A stretch of DNA of 64,000 nucleotides from Maricaulis virginensis (GCF_027922185.1 NZ_BSFE01000002.1:248001-312000), one strand, 5' to 3'; positions 1-8,775 are shown, numbered from the stretch's first letter. Notes: a model not told the origin generated them from the letters alone. Made by a program: numbers and translations.

Positions 1-701
1 GTGTGGCCGGCCTGGTGCTCGCGAAATTCGTCGGTCCGCGCAAGGGCTATCCCGGATCGAACCTGGCGCCGGACAATCTGGTGCTGACGGTTGCCGGTGC
101 CGGCATTCTCTGGGTCGGCTGGTTCGGTTTCAACGGCGGCTCCGCGCTGGCGGCTGACGGCGCGGCCGCGCACGCCCTGGTCACCACCCAGCTGGCGACC
201 GCGACCGCCGTGCTGGTGTGGATGGGGCTGGAATGGATCCTGCGCGGCAAGGCCAGCGTGCTCGGCGCCGCCTCCGGTGCCGTGGCCGGCCTGGTCGCGA
301 TCACCCCGGCCGCAGGCTTCGTGCCGGCCTGGGCGGCTTTCTTTGTCGGTGCCGGCGGCGCCTTTGCGGCCTATTGGGGCGTCACCGCGCTGAAGAAGGC
401 GCTGAAGATCGACGACGCGCTCGATGCGTTCGGCCTGCACGGTGTGGGCGGCCTGGTGGGCGCTATCCTGACGGGTGTCTTCGCCAGCGAAGCGATCGGC
501 GGCGCGCCGGGCGCCATCGAGGGCAATCTGCTGCAGATCTGGACCCAGACCTGGGGGGCGCTCGCCGCGGCGGTCTATTGCGGCGCCGTGACCTTCGCCA
601 TCCTGTTTGTTCTCTCGAAGCTGATGCCCCTGCGCGTCGACGAGGAATCCGAAGTCTCCGGTCTCGATACCAGCCTCCACGGCGAGTCCGTCGGCGGCTG
701 A
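1..701 (+). CDS. amt: Ammonium transporter (Amt family), C-terminal part
   Basis: This is the C-terminal ~233 residues of an inner-membrane ammonium channel; the gene enters from outside the window, so no start is assigned. About six hydrophobic helices are visible. The family motif DDALDAFGLHGVGG carries the second of the two pore histidines, which sit at the NH3-conducting centre in Amt proteins. After the last helix there is a short polar cytoplasmic tail of ~25 residues, the part that normally contacts the PII protein GlnK. A GlnK gene usually lies just upstream, which would be outside this window. A strong hairpin plus T-run follows the stop codon, so this looks like the end of its transcript. 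Family assignment is secure; the exact paralogue is not. Confidence 0.93.
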   Translation, partial: VAGLVLAKFVGPRKGYPGSNLAPDNLVLTVAGAGILWVGWFGFNGGSALAADGAAAHALVTTQLATATAVLVWMGLEWILRGKASVLGAASGAVAGLVAITPAAGFVPAWAAFFVGAGGAFAAYWGVTALKKALKIDDALDAFGLHGVGGLVGAILTGVFASEAIGGAPGAIEGNLLQIWTQTWGALAAAVYCGAVTFAILFVLSKLMPLRVDEESEVSGLDTSLHGESVGG

Positions 702-836
702 CACCGGCTCATGGTTCGGCCGGTTGGGGGCCGGAACGGGGGTGAGCGCTGTAAGGGGTTGCGGCGCTTACCCCCGACCCGTTTTGAACCGTTTCGCGTC
801 CAGGCCATGTCCTCCCCGGCCTCGAGACGTCAGACT

Positions 837-870
837 GACCCGGTTCGCTGCGGCGGACCGGGTCTTTTTT
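837..870 (+). terminator. Rho-independent terminator after amt
   Basis: An 8-bp perfect stem (GACCCGGT at 837-844 with ACCGGGTC at 857-864) and a 12-nt loop are followed directly by six T residues (865-870). It lies 135 bp after the amt stop and just before the end of the convergent redoxin gene, so it should end the amt transcript. Confidence 0.85.
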
Positions 871-891
871 GCCCGGGCCGCGGGAAGAGGA

Positions 892-1431
892 TCAGGGCGC
901 AGGACATCCCTCGGGCGTGCATGCCATCGCAGGATCGCTCCCGTCCGGTGCGGGGCCGGGATCGCCCTCGGCGAGGAGCGCGCCGATCGCGGCACCGAGT
1001 GCGAGATCGGTGACCGCGCCGAAACTGTGCCGCCGTATGCGGCCCTGACGGTCGATCAATATCGTTGTCGGCGTGCCCTGCATGGCATAGGCGGCCATGG
1101 TGCGGGGCAGGCCGCCCCCATCTCCGGCCGCATCCATCGCGACGGGAAAGGCGATCCGGTATTCGTGCAGGAAGGCGGCCAGGGCCTCGCGGCTGCCCTG
1201 GGCCTGATGATGTTCGAACACGCTGTGCAGGCCGATCACGGCGACGCCGTGCGCGGTGAAATGCTCGGCGACGCGCCGGGCCTGGGGCAGGGCATGCGAG
1301 ACACAGCCCGGGCACAGCATCTGGAAGGCCTCCAGCAGCACGATCCGGCCGCGAAGGTCTGCCAGGCTCGTCGGCTCCGCAGTGTTCAGCCAGCCGGAGA
1401 CGGTGAGTTCGGGGGCGGGTTTCAGCTTCAT
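892..1431 (-). CDS. Thioredoxin-fold redoxin (AhpC/TSA-like)
   Basis: A 179-residue thioredoxin-fold protein of the peroxiredoxin/TlpA-like group. It has a CPGC redox motif at residues 40-43 after the strand VLLEAF, and the cis-proline motif GTPTT around residue 120. The segment TILIDRQGRIRRHSFGAV is the usual strand-turn-strand after the cis-proline. No signal peptide is visible, so it is probably cytoplasmic. The C-terminus is unusual, with two extra cysteines (CTPEGCPAP) in the last nine residues that could form a resolving or metal-binding pair. It lies 56 bp downstream of the AhpD-like gene on the same strand, and the two probably form a peroxide-handling unit controlled by the divergent MarR regulator. 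Substrate unknown. Confidence 0.8.
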   Translation of the reverse strand: MKLKPAPELTVSGWLNTAEPTSLADLRGRIVLLEAFQMLCPGCVSHALPQARRVAEHFTAHGVAVIGLHSVFEHHQAQGSREALAAFLHEYRIAFPVAMDAAGDGGGLPRTMAAYAMQGTPTTILIDRQGRIRRHSFGAVTDLALGAAIGALLAEGDPGPAPDGSDPAMACTPEGCPAP

Positions 1432-1448
1432 CTCGGTATCCTCGGGAT

Positions 1449-1482
1449 GGATGCCCGCCAGCGGCCGCGCCGGCGGGCATCC
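1449..1482 (-). other. Stem-loop between the AhpD-like and redoxin genes
   Basis: An 11-bp perfect stem (GGATGCCCGCC at 1449-1459 with GGCGGGCATCC at 1472-1482) and a 12-nt loop. It has no T-run on either strand, so it is more likely an mRNA-stabilising or attenuating hairpin between two cotranscribed genes than a full terminator. It starts 6 bp beyond the AhpD-like stop. Confidence 0.5.
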
Positions 1483-1487
1483 GTTTG

Positions 1488-2033
1488 TCAGGCGGCCTGG
1501 CGGGGTTTGACGCGGGGGAAGTCGACCTCGACGCCGAACACGACATTCACGTAATTGGTGAAGAGGTTGAGCGCGACATGGGCGACGATCTCGACGATTT
1601 CCTCATCGTCGAACCCGGCCGCACGCAGCCGCTCGACGGCACCGGCGCCGACATGGCCGCGCTGTTCGACGACGGCGAGCGCGAAGTCGAGGGCGGCCTG
1701 GGTGCGCGGATCGGCGGCCTTGCCGGTGCGGGCGGCCTCCATCGCGGCGGGCGTTTCGCCGGCCTTGGTGCCCAGCACGGTGTGGGCAGAGAGGCAGTAT
1801 TCGCAATCATTCCGGTTGGCGATCGCCACGGCGATCTTCTCGCCCAGCGCAGCATCGATGCGTCCGCCGCCCAGCGCCTGGAAGCTGCCGAGCATGGATT
1901 TCAGCGCGGCGGGCGAGTGGGCGACGGTGCCGAACATGTTGATGACGGCGCCGAACTGGCCCTTCACGGCGTCCATCAGCTGCTTGCGTTCGCCCGACGC
2001 GTCGGCGTGCGGGAAGGGGGTGAGATGGGGCAT
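1488..2033 (-). CDS. AhpD-like alkylhydroperoxidase / carboxymuconolactone decarboxylase family protein
   Basis: A 181-residue all-helical protein of the AhpD/CMD superfamily. The catalytic motif is intact: C77-E-Y-C80-L-S-A-H84, the CxxC-x3-H arrangement by which AhpD proteins reduce peroxides. The segment following the motif (VLGTKAGETPAAMEAARTGKAADPRTQ) matches the peroxidase-related branch of the family. No signal peptide is seen. The gene is divergent from a MarR regulator across 100 bp that contain two copies of a palindromic site, and a redoxin gene follows it. The likely role is removal of organic peroxides or another electrophile, de-repressed when MarR releases its operator. That regulatory link is inferred from layout. 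Confidence 0.85.
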   Translation of the reverse strand: MPHLTPFPHADASGERKQLMDAVKGQFGAVINMFGTVAHSPAALKSMLGSFQALGGGRIDAALGEKIAVAIANRNDCEYCLSAHTVLGTKAGETPAAMEAARTGKAADPRTQAALDFALAVVEQRGHVGAGAVERLRAAGFDDEEIVEIVAHVALNLFTNYVNVVFGVEVDFPRVKPRQAA

Positions 2034-2055
2034 TGGGTGTCCTTTCGCTCAAAAA

Positions 2056-2070
2056 GTATCGACTCGATAC
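2056..2070. promoter_or_regulatory. Putative MarR operator 1
   Basis: GTATCGACTCGATAC is a perfect 7-1-7 inverted repeat lying 23 bp upstream of the AhpD-like start codon. A second near-identical copy is in front of the marR-like gene, as expected for an autoregulated divergent pair. Confidence 0.75.
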
Positions 2071-2110
2071 ATTTAAAAGCTAGGGATCGCATCCGGGGTT
2101 TGCAAGACCT

Positions 2111-2125
2111 GTTTTGACTCGATAC
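2111..2125. promoter_or_regulatory. Putative MarR operator 2
   Basis: GTTTTGACTCGATAC matches operator 1 at 13 of 15 positions; the right half (GACTCGATAC) is identical. It ends 8 bp before the marR-like ATG, so a bound repressor would also block its own gene. The copies are 55 bp apart, close to five helical turns. Confidence 0.7.
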
Positions 2126-2133
2126 GTTCAGGC

Positions 2134-2688
2134 ATGTCCGGACACTCACCGACCACGCATCTGCTCGAACGCCTGTCCCGCCTCATCCAGAACGAGGCGC
2201 ATGCTCACGGGCTGAAACCGGTGCAATGGGAAATCCTGCGCTTCCTGCGGCTGGCCAACCGGTTTTCCCGCACACCTTCGGCCGTGACCGCCTATCTCAA
2301 CCTGACGAAGGGCACGGTGTCGCAATCGCTCAATGCGCTGGAGACCAAGCAGCTCGTGACGAAGGAGCCGGTCGCCGGCGACCGGCGGCGCCTGACGCTG
2401 GCACTGACGGTGGCAGGACGGGAGATGCTGGCCGGCGATCCGATGGACGCGCTGGATGCCGCGGTGCGCAGCGTGGAGGCGGCGCGCGGCGAGGATATGT
2501 CCGGCGGATTGCGGGCGGTGCTGTCAGACCTTCTGCGCCGGCGCGGCGGGCGGGCCTTCGGCGTGTGCCGGACCTGCCGCCATTACCGGCCGGAGCCGGG
2601 CGCGGCAGGCCGGGCGCGATGCGCCCTGTTGAACGAAGCGCTGGGACCTGCCGACAGCGAGGCGATCTGCGTCGAGCATGACGGCTAG
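2134..2688 (+). CDS. MarR-family regulator with C-terminal Cys-rich tail
   Basis: A 184-residue winged-helix regulator. Residues ~25-100 form the MarR DNA-binding core (recognition-helix region LTKGTVSQSLNALETKQLV, wing VAGDRRRLTLALT). Beyond the usual family length (~140-150 residues) there is an extra tail with C145-x2-C148, H150, C163, C179 and H182, which looks like a small metal-binding or redox-sensing module. It is divergent from the AhpD-like and redoxin genes, with paired palindromes in the shared control region, and it probably represses both itself and the peroxide genes. Oxidation or metal loss at the tail is an attractive release mechanism, but this is an inference. The ATG at 2134 gives a natural MarR N-terminus. 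Confidence 0.88.
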   Translation: MSGHSPTTHLLERLSRLIQNEAHAHGLKPVQWEILRFLRLANRFSRTPSAVTAYLNLTKGTVSQSLNALETKQLVTKEPVAGDRRRLTLALTVAGREMLAGDPMDALDAAVRSVEAARGEDMSGGLRAVLSDLLRRRGGRAFGVCRTCRHYRPEPGAAGRARCALLNEALGPADSEAICVEHDG

Positions 2689-2761
2689 GGACACAAGCCT
2701 GACGGTGGTGCCGGCAACCGGTGCCTGCTAGGTCAGGTAAAGACAAACGGGGGGACATCGA

Positions 2762-4174
2762 ATGTGGCGTTATCTGGCGATCCTGGGTCTGCTGTGTCTG
2801 ACGGCAGCGGCCCTGTCACAAGACGATCCGCAATCCGGCGGGATCGAGACCTTTCTCGACCGGGCGGCGCCGGCAGCGGCAGCGCCGGGGCTGGCCTATG
2901 CGCTTCTCGAGAATGGCGAAGTGCAGCTGGGCGAACGGGGTGAGCGCGTGGCGGGCAGTGGCCTGCCGGTCACCGAAGACACGCCCTTCGCGCTCGGCTC
3001 GATCTCGAAGAGTTTCACGGCGCTCGCCATCCTGCAGCAGGTCGAAGCGGGCCGGATCGAGCTCGATCATGGCATTGGCGACTATCTGGATGTGTTCGAC
3101 GGCCAGCCCGGCGGGGCGATCACGATCCGCCAGCTGCTGAGCCATACCAGCGGCTATTCCACACTGCAGGGCAACCAGTCCCATACCGACGGGGCCGGCG
3201 AGACTGACGGGCTGGCCAACCGGGTCCGGCAGCTGGCGATGATCGCGCCGGCCAGCGAGGCCGGCAGCCAGTGGCAGTACTCCAATGCCAATTATCTCAT
3301 TCTGGGCAGGCTGATCGAGACGGTCAGCGGTCTGGAATACGGCGACTATATCGAGACGCGGATCCTTGAGCCGCTGGGGATGGAGGACAGTTTCGTCGCC
3401 GATGGCGAGGTGCATGAGGCCATGGCGATCGGCCATACACCCTGGTTCGGCGGCCGGCGCCCGGTCGCCGATCGCCGGACCGTGCGCGGCATGGCGCCAG
3501 CGGGTGGTGTGATGGCCAGCGCTGCCGACATGGCCCGCTATCTGGCGATGATGATGAATGGCGAGGACGATCTGATCCGCGCGGACCACAAGGCCCTGAT
3601 GCTGAGCCCGGCCAGTGCCGCCTCACCGCATTACGGCTTCGGCTGGTTTCTCGATGCCGAGGCCGATGCGGCCTACCACACAGGACTGACCCCCGGGGTC
3701 GAAACCATCGCTGTCCTGTCCCGCTCGGAGCCCAGAGGCGGGGTGGTTCTGGTCAATGCCAACAGCGGCATGGGGTTTGGCGTGACCGGAGACATTCTTG
3801 CGGGCGTTGCGGCGCTTGCACTCGGGGACGCGCCGCAAAACGGCGGCAATCATCTGGGGGCGAAGAGCCTTTATATCATGCTGCTGGTGCTGCCCGCTCT
3901 CTTCCTGGCCGGCATCGCGACGGCGTGGGTGAGACGGGACGGCCTGCGGGCGAAGTCGGGTGCTTTCGGCGCTTTCAGCCTTTTCTTCCCCCTGGTCGCG
4001 ACCCTGGCGATGGCCTGGGTGTTTGTGGACCTGATCCCCAGACTCTTCGGCGTTCCGCTTGCGACGTTCAATCTCTACCAGCCGGACATGACGATCCTGC
4101 TGATCGCCGGTTCGGTGTGCGGCGTGGGTTTCGCGGTCTTCAGGCTGGCGGTGGCCTATAGCGGCCGCAGATAG
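2762..4174 (+). CDS. Beta-lactamase-fold serine hydrolase with membrane anchor
   Basis: A 470-residue protein of the class C beta-lactamase/esterase superfamily (PF00144). An N-terminal signal peptide (first ~19 residues) exports it. The catalytic motifs are present: S80-I-S-K83 (SxxK), Y173-S-N175 (YxN) and a downstream HTG triad in place of KTG. The last ~120 residues hold three predicted transmembrane helices, so the enzyme domain probably faces the periplasm, tethered to the inner membrane. Such proteins are D-aminopeptidases, esterases or peptidoglycan-related hydrolases more often than true beta-lactamases, so no substrate is assigned. It stands alone and converges on the KAS III-like gene with only 17 bp between stop codons. 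Confidence 0.87.
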   Translation: MWRYLAILGLLCLTAAALSQDDPQSGGIETFLDRAAPAAAAPGLAYALLENGEVQLGERGERVAGSGLPVTEDTPFALGSISKSFTALAILQQVEAGRIELDHGIGDYLDVFDGQPGGAITIRQLLSHTSGYSTLQGNQSHTDGAGETDGLANRVRQLAMIAPASEAGSQWQYSNANYLILGRLIETVSGLEYGDYIETRILEPLGMEDSFVADGEVHEAMAIGHTPWFGGRRPVADRRTVRGMAPAGGVMASAADMARYLAMMMNGEDDLIRADHKALMLSPASAASPHYGFGWFLDAEADAAYHTGLTPGVETIAVLSRSEPRGGVVLVNANSGMGFGVTGDILAGVAALALGDAPQNGGNHLGAKSLYIMLLVLPALFLAGIATAWVRRDGLRAKSGAFGAFSLFFPLVATLAMAWVFVDLIPRLFGVPLATFNLYQPDMTILLIAGSVCGVGFAVFRLAVAYSGRR

Positions 4175-4191
4175 GCCGCTGAGTTACCGGT

Positions 4192-5307
4192 TCAGAGCTT
4201 CTCGACAAACACCGTGCCGGCGGAATAGCCCGCGCCGAAGGAGCAGATCAGGCCCTTTTCGCCGGTCTCGAACCCGTCATTGTGACGGTGGAAGGCGACC
4301 AGCGAGCCGGCCCCGGCCGTGTTGGCGAACTCGTCGAGGATGACCGGTGCTTCGTCCGGCTCGAAATCGCGGCCGAATACTTTCCTGGCGACCAGCATGT
4401 TCATGTTGATATTGGCCTGGTGCAGCCAGAGGCGTTTCATCTGGTCGGGCTTGAGACCGAAGCTCGCCATGTCGTTGAGGATCATCTCGGCGACCATGGG
4501 ACAGACTTCCTTGAAGACCTTGCGGCCTTCCTGGACGAAATAGCGGTCGTCGAAATCCGGTTCCGGATCCTCGGAGGCGTTGAGGAAGCCGAAATTCGAA
4601 CGGATATTGTTCGAGAACTTCGTCATCATGTTGCGGCCGACCACACGCCAGCCCTGGCCGCCGGCGGCATCCTCGTGCTCGATCAGCACCGCCACGGCGA
4701 CATCGCCGAAGATGAAATGGCTGTCGCGGTCGCGGAAATTGAGCTGCGGCGTGGTGATTTCCGGCACGATGACCAGCACGGACTTCGCCATGCCGGTATC
4801 GATCATGTTGATCGCATTGATCATGCCGAACGTGCCGGAGGAACACGCCACCGTCATGTCAAAGCCGAAGCCTTCGATGCCCAGCGCGTCCTGCATCTCG
4901 ATCGCCATGCACGGATAGGTGCGCTGCATCGAGGTGCCCGAACAGATCACCGCGTCGACATCCCTGGGGTCGCGGCCGGCGCGGGCCAGCGCGTCGCGGG
5001 CGGCGGCAACGCCGGCTTCCGCGGTCAGGGCGAGCTCGTCATTGGCGCGCGGCTTCACCCGCGGGCGCATGCGATCGACATCGAGCACGCCGGCCTTGTC
5101 GATCGTGTAGCGCGACTTGATGCCGGAGGCCTTCTCGATGAAGCCGGAGGAGGAGGGGTTCTTCGCCTCGACCGAACCGCGCGCAATGGCGTCGGCATTC
5201 TCGGCATTGAAGCGTTCGACATAGGCGTTGAAGCAGGCGACGAGTTCATCGTTGGAAACGGACTCGTCGGGGGTCCAAAGACCGGTGGACCGGATAACCG
5301 CGCTCAT
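4192..5307 (-). CDS. Beta-ketoacyl-ACP synthase III-like enzyme (FabH family, long form)
   Basis: A 371-residue thiolase-fold condensing enzyme. The catalytic Cys is C145 in TVACSSGTFGM; the partner His lies in LWLHQANINMNML and the Asn in DEFANTAGAGS, giving the Cys-His-Asn triad of KAS III enzymes. The protein is ~50 residues longer than E. coli FabH, mostly through an N-terminal insertion (residues ~25-75), which marks the long-form subgroup found in proteobacteria. It may therefore start unusual acyl chains rather than bulk fatty acid synthesis. A FadL-type porin gene lies just upstream on the same strand (94-bp gap), so uptake of a hydrophobic substrate and acyl condensation may be linked. 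That link is an inference. Confidence 0.88.
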   Translation of the reverse strand: MSAVIRSTGLWTPDESVSNDELVACFNAYVERFNAENADAIARGSVEAKNPSSSGFIEKASGIKSRYTIDKAGVLDVDRMRPRVKPRANDELALTAEAGVAAARDALARAGRDPRDVDAVICSGTSMQRTYPCMAIEMQDALGIEGFGFDMTVACSSGTFGMINAINMIDTGMAKSVLVIVPEITTPQLNFRDRDSHFIFGDVAVAVLIEHEDAAGGQGWRVVGRNMMTKFSNNIRSNFGFLNASEDPEPDFDDRYFVQEGRKVFKEVCPMVAEMILNDMASFGLKPDQMKRLWLHQANINMNMLVARKVFGRDFEPDEAPVILDEFANTAGAGSLVAFHRHNDGFETGEKGLICSFGAGYSAGTVFVEKL

Positions 5308-5401
5308 TCACATCACTCCGGGACGTACGCAAGAGGCGCGAAACTAGTCCGGCAATCCCGCGGCGTCACCCTTCTAGCGCGGTTGTCCGGTCCGGCAGGC
5401 G

Positions 5402-6757
5402 TCAGAAGCGCCAGCTCAGGCCCAGGGCGACCAGGTCCGCGGCGTTCTCGTCATAGACCCCGGCCAGCGTGTCACCGCCCGATCCGGTCTCGTCGATCTG
5501 CGCATCCTCGAAGAAGATGTGCTGGTAGCCGGCGTCCAGCGTGATGTTCTCGCGCGGGGTCCAGGAAGCACCCAGCGCAGCGACGGTGCGGTCGGCATCG
5601 GGCACGCGCGGTGAGCGGAAGTCCGGATCGGTCGGCGTTTCCTCGACGGCAACACCGCCGCGCACGGTCCAGGCCGTGTTCACGGCGTATTCGGCACCGG
5701 CGGAATAGCGGATCGTGTTGTCGTAATTGAGGGTTTCCACCGTGTCCGGCTGGGCCGGATTGTCGAAGTCGACGGAAATCCCGTCAAACCGCTCCCATTG
5801 CGACCAGCTGACATCGCCGGTCAGGGCGAGGCGTTCGGTGGCCTGGTGGTGCACGCTGACCGAAAAGCGGGCCGGCAGGTTCAGCGGTGCGAAAGCCTGG
5901 CTGTCGGTGAAGGCGGGATCGAGCAGGGCGCCCATCGCGGCGGGGGCGGAGAATTGCGCATCGCCCTCGATGCCGTGATCGATACCCGAACGGTAGGCGA
6001 GACCCAGCCGGGTCGCATCGCTCAGCGTGATCAGCGCACCCAGATTATAGCCCAGCGTCCAGTCGTCGCCGTCCAGCTTGACGAAGCCGTCGGCCTGCTG
6101 CGGCAGCGCGCCGATGGCGGAACACGTGCCCGGCGCGGCCGGTTCGATCTGGCCCAGGCACAGGGATCCGAAATCGATCGCATTGGTCAGTTTCACGCTG
6201 GCATATTGCGCGCTCACGCCGAGACCCAGCGACAGCCAGTCATTCACGACGAAGCCGAGCGAGGGGTTGATGTCGATCACCGTCAGCTCGGATTCCAGCG
6301 TCTGGTAGCGGCCGCTCCAGCCATTGTCATAGTCGGTCGTCAGGCCGAAGGGCGCGGTCAGGCCGATGCCGAACCAGAATCGCCCGTCGCCGACCGGCTG
6401 GGCGTAGTAGGCATTGGGGATGATGGCATCGTTGAACAGATCGCCGCCATTGCCGCCGCTCAGCGGGGCGCCGGTGGCATCGGTCGAGCCGGTATCGGTG
6501 AACTCGCCGCGGCCCAGAATGCCGTGCAGGCCGGCATTGAGCTGGCGGCCGTCCAGCTGTGGCAGGGCGGCGGGATTGGAAAAGACGGTCGAGGCGTCGG
6601 CGGCGTAGGCGGCATTGCCCGAATTGGCGAGGCCGAGATCGCGCACGCTGTATTCCTGGATGCGGAAACCCTCGGCGTGGGCGGCTGTGCCGGACAGGGC
6701 GATCAGGATGGCGGTCGCGGAGACGCGCCAGCCGGCGGGGGGAAGAGACGGAAACAT
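5402..6757 (-). CDS. Outer-membrane transport protein, OmpP1/FadL/TodX family
   Basis: A ~451-residue outer-membrane beta-barrel that admits long-chain fatty acids or other hydrophobic compounds. The start at 6757 is preferred over an upstream in-frame codon at 6790 because a good AAGGAG ribosome site precedes it and it begins a clean signal peptide cleaved near AHA-EGF. The mature N-terminus (EGFRIQEYSVRDLG, then NSGNAAYAADASTVFSNPA) is the FadL hatch signature, with the conserved NPA motif. The protein ends in F (LGLSWRF), the classical barrel-assembly signal. It lies upstream of the KAS III-like gene on the same strand and is divergent from adhC. Confidence 0.92.
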   Translation of the reverse strand: MFPSLPPAGWRVSATAILIALSGTAAHAEGFRIQEYSVRDLGLANSGNAAYAADASTVFSNPAALPQLDGRQLNAGLHGILGRGEFTDTGSTDATGAPLSGGNGGDLFNDAIIPNAYYAQPVGDGRFWFGIGLTAPFGLTTDYDNGWSGRYQTLESELTVIDINPSLGFVVNDWLSLGLGVSAQYASVKLTNAIDFGSLCLGQIEPAAPGTCSAIGALPQQADGFVKLDGDDWTLGYNLGALITLSDATRLGLAYRSGIDHGIEGDAQFSAPAAMGALLDPAFTDSQAFAPLNLPARFSVSVHHQATERLALTGDVSWSQWERFDGISVDFDNPAQPDTVETLNYDNTIRYSAGAEYAVNTAWTVRGGVAVEETPTDPDFRSPRVPDADRTVAALGASWTPRENITLDAGYQHIFFEDAQIDETGSGGDTLAGVYDENAADLVALGLSWRF

Positions 6758-6831
6758 GACATACTCCTTGCGCCCTCCCCGGTGACCCAACGGGATGCGA
6801 CGTCGTTTCGTTCCCTCCGCGTTTCAAGAGG

Positions 6832-6847
6832 TTTGCTGCGCAGCAAA
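6832..6847. promoter_or_regulatory. 16-bp perfect palindrome in the fadL-like/adhC intergenic region
   Basis: TTTGCTGCGCAGCAAA is fully self-complementary and lies between two divergent genes, 75 bp before one start and 96 bp before the other. A dimeric regulator site controlling fadL-like or adhC is possible, but no regulator gene is adjacent. Confidence 0.4.
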
Positions 6848-6942
6848 ATCTGCTCTTCGCAGCTGCGTGCGCCTTTGACCTCCCGGTCCCGGAGTGCGAA
6901 AGACAGGTCTGCAATCGGTCTGGAAAACCCCGGGAGAGCCCC

Positions 6943-8052
<1,110 letters not shown>

Positions 8053-8059
8053 TCCACGC

Positions 8060-8088
8060 TTGGGCCTGGTCTGCGGATCTGCTATGAT
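8060..8088 (+). promoter_or_regulatory. Promoter of the toxin-antitoxin pair
   Basis: A -10 box TATGAT (8083-8088, 5/6 to consensus) lies 17 bp after TTGGGC (8060-8065, TTG conserved). The -10 overlaps the first operator palindrome, as expected for an autorepressed antitoxin promoter. Confidence 0.55.
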
Positions 8089-8103
8089 ATCACTTTGATA
8101 TCA
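8085..8103. promoter_or_regulatory. Tandem palindromic operator of the toxin-antitoxin pair
   Basis: Two identical palindromes TGATATCA (8085-8092 and 8096-8103) are separated by CTT, centre-to-centre 11 bp, one helical turn. This fits cooperative binding by a ribbon-helix-helix antitoxin on one DNA face. The antitoxin ATG follows 11 bp later. Confidence 0.75.
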
Positions 8104-8114
8104 GGAAGCGCGCC

Positions 8115-8342
8115 ATGGGCCAGGTTATCATCCGCAGTCTCGACGATTCTGTCGTCGCCAACCTCAAGCGCATGGCGGCGCGTGAGGAAAAATCGCTGGA
8201 GCAATTCCTGCGGGAGGTGCTGTCGGAAACGGCCATGCGTGACAGGCAGGGCTTTTTCGAATTCGCGCGGAGCATGCGCGAGCGGTGCAAGCCCATCGAT
8301 ATCGACCCGACAGACCTGATCCGCGAGGACCGGGACCGGTGA
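8115..8342 (+). CDS. FitA/VapB-like ribbon-helix-helix antitoxin
   Basis: A 75-residue antitoxin. The N-terminal strand QVIIRSLDDSVVANLKRMA followed by the helix KSLEQFLREVLSETA matches FitA-type ribbon-helix-helix DNA-binding domains. The C-terminal ~30 residues (EFARSMRERCKPIDIDPTDLIREDRDR) are charged and should wrap the toxin's active site. The stop codon overlaps the toxin start (GTGA), giving translational coupling. A tandem palindrome upstream is its likely operator. The start is supported by AGGAAG 6 bp upstream. Confidence 0.9.
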   Translation: MGQVIIRSLDDSVVANLKRMAAREEKSLEQFLREVLSETAMRDRQGFFEFARSMRERCKPIDIDPTDLIREDRDR

Positions 8343-8743
8343 AGCCGGCGGTATTCGATGCCAGCGTGGCCGTGAAAGTCTTCCTGCCGGTTGCCGGATC
8401 CGATGCTGCGGAGGCCGTCGCCAAAACCCATGCCATGGTGGCGCCGGAACTGGTTCTGGTAGAAAGCGCCAATGCGTTCTGGAAGTATGTCAACAAGGGG
8501 TTGGTGCCGCTCGAGGACTGTCTGACGGCGATCCGGAACCTGTCCGGTTTTGCCGATCTGCGGCCGGACCGGACGATCTTTCCCGAAGCCCTCGCGCTGG
8601 CGAGCCGGTTGCAGCATCCCGTCTATGACTGCGTGTATCTGGCCCTGGCGCTGCGCACGCAGTTCCCGCTCGTCTCGGTCGACCGCAAACTTCTCTCGCT
8701 GGCGCGCGACAGGCTTGGTATCGAGACCATCAACCCGTCCTGA
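8339..8743 (+). CDS. PIN-domain toxin (VapC/FitB-like ribonuclease)
   Basis: A 134-residue PIN-domain RNase. The GTG at 8339 is the natural start: it overlaps the antitoxin stop and begins VKPAVFDASVAVK, the standard first strand. The acidic metal-binding quartet is complete: D7, E42 (LVLVESANAF), D97 (HPVYDCVYLALA) and D115 (LVSVDRKLL). An in-frame codon at 8285 lies inside the antitoxin and is rejected. Family toxins cleave structured RNA such as tRNA and are silenced by the antitoxin. The pair is inserted between the two formaldehyde-detoxification genes in the same orientation, so read-through could also supply frmB. RNA target unknown. Confidence 0.9.
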   Translation: MKPAVFDASVAVKVFLPVAGSDAAEAVAKTHAMVAPELVLVESANAFWKYVNKGLVPLEDCLTAIRNLSGFADLRPDRTIFPEALALASRLQHPVYDCVYLALALRTQFPLVSVDRKLLSLARDRLGIETINPS

Positions 8744-8775
8744 CCGCCCATCCCTTCATCCGAAAGGACATCGCC

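Noticed and set aside
2762..4174. Antibiotic-resistance beta-lactamase
   Set aside because: Motifs fit the broad serine-hydrolase superfamily, but KTG is replaced by HTG and a C-terminal membrane domain is present; no basis for a resistance claim.
4282..5544. 420-residue frame opposite the KAS III-like gene
   Set aside because: Antisense shadow; His/Asp/Gly-rich composition and crossing of two gene boundaries.
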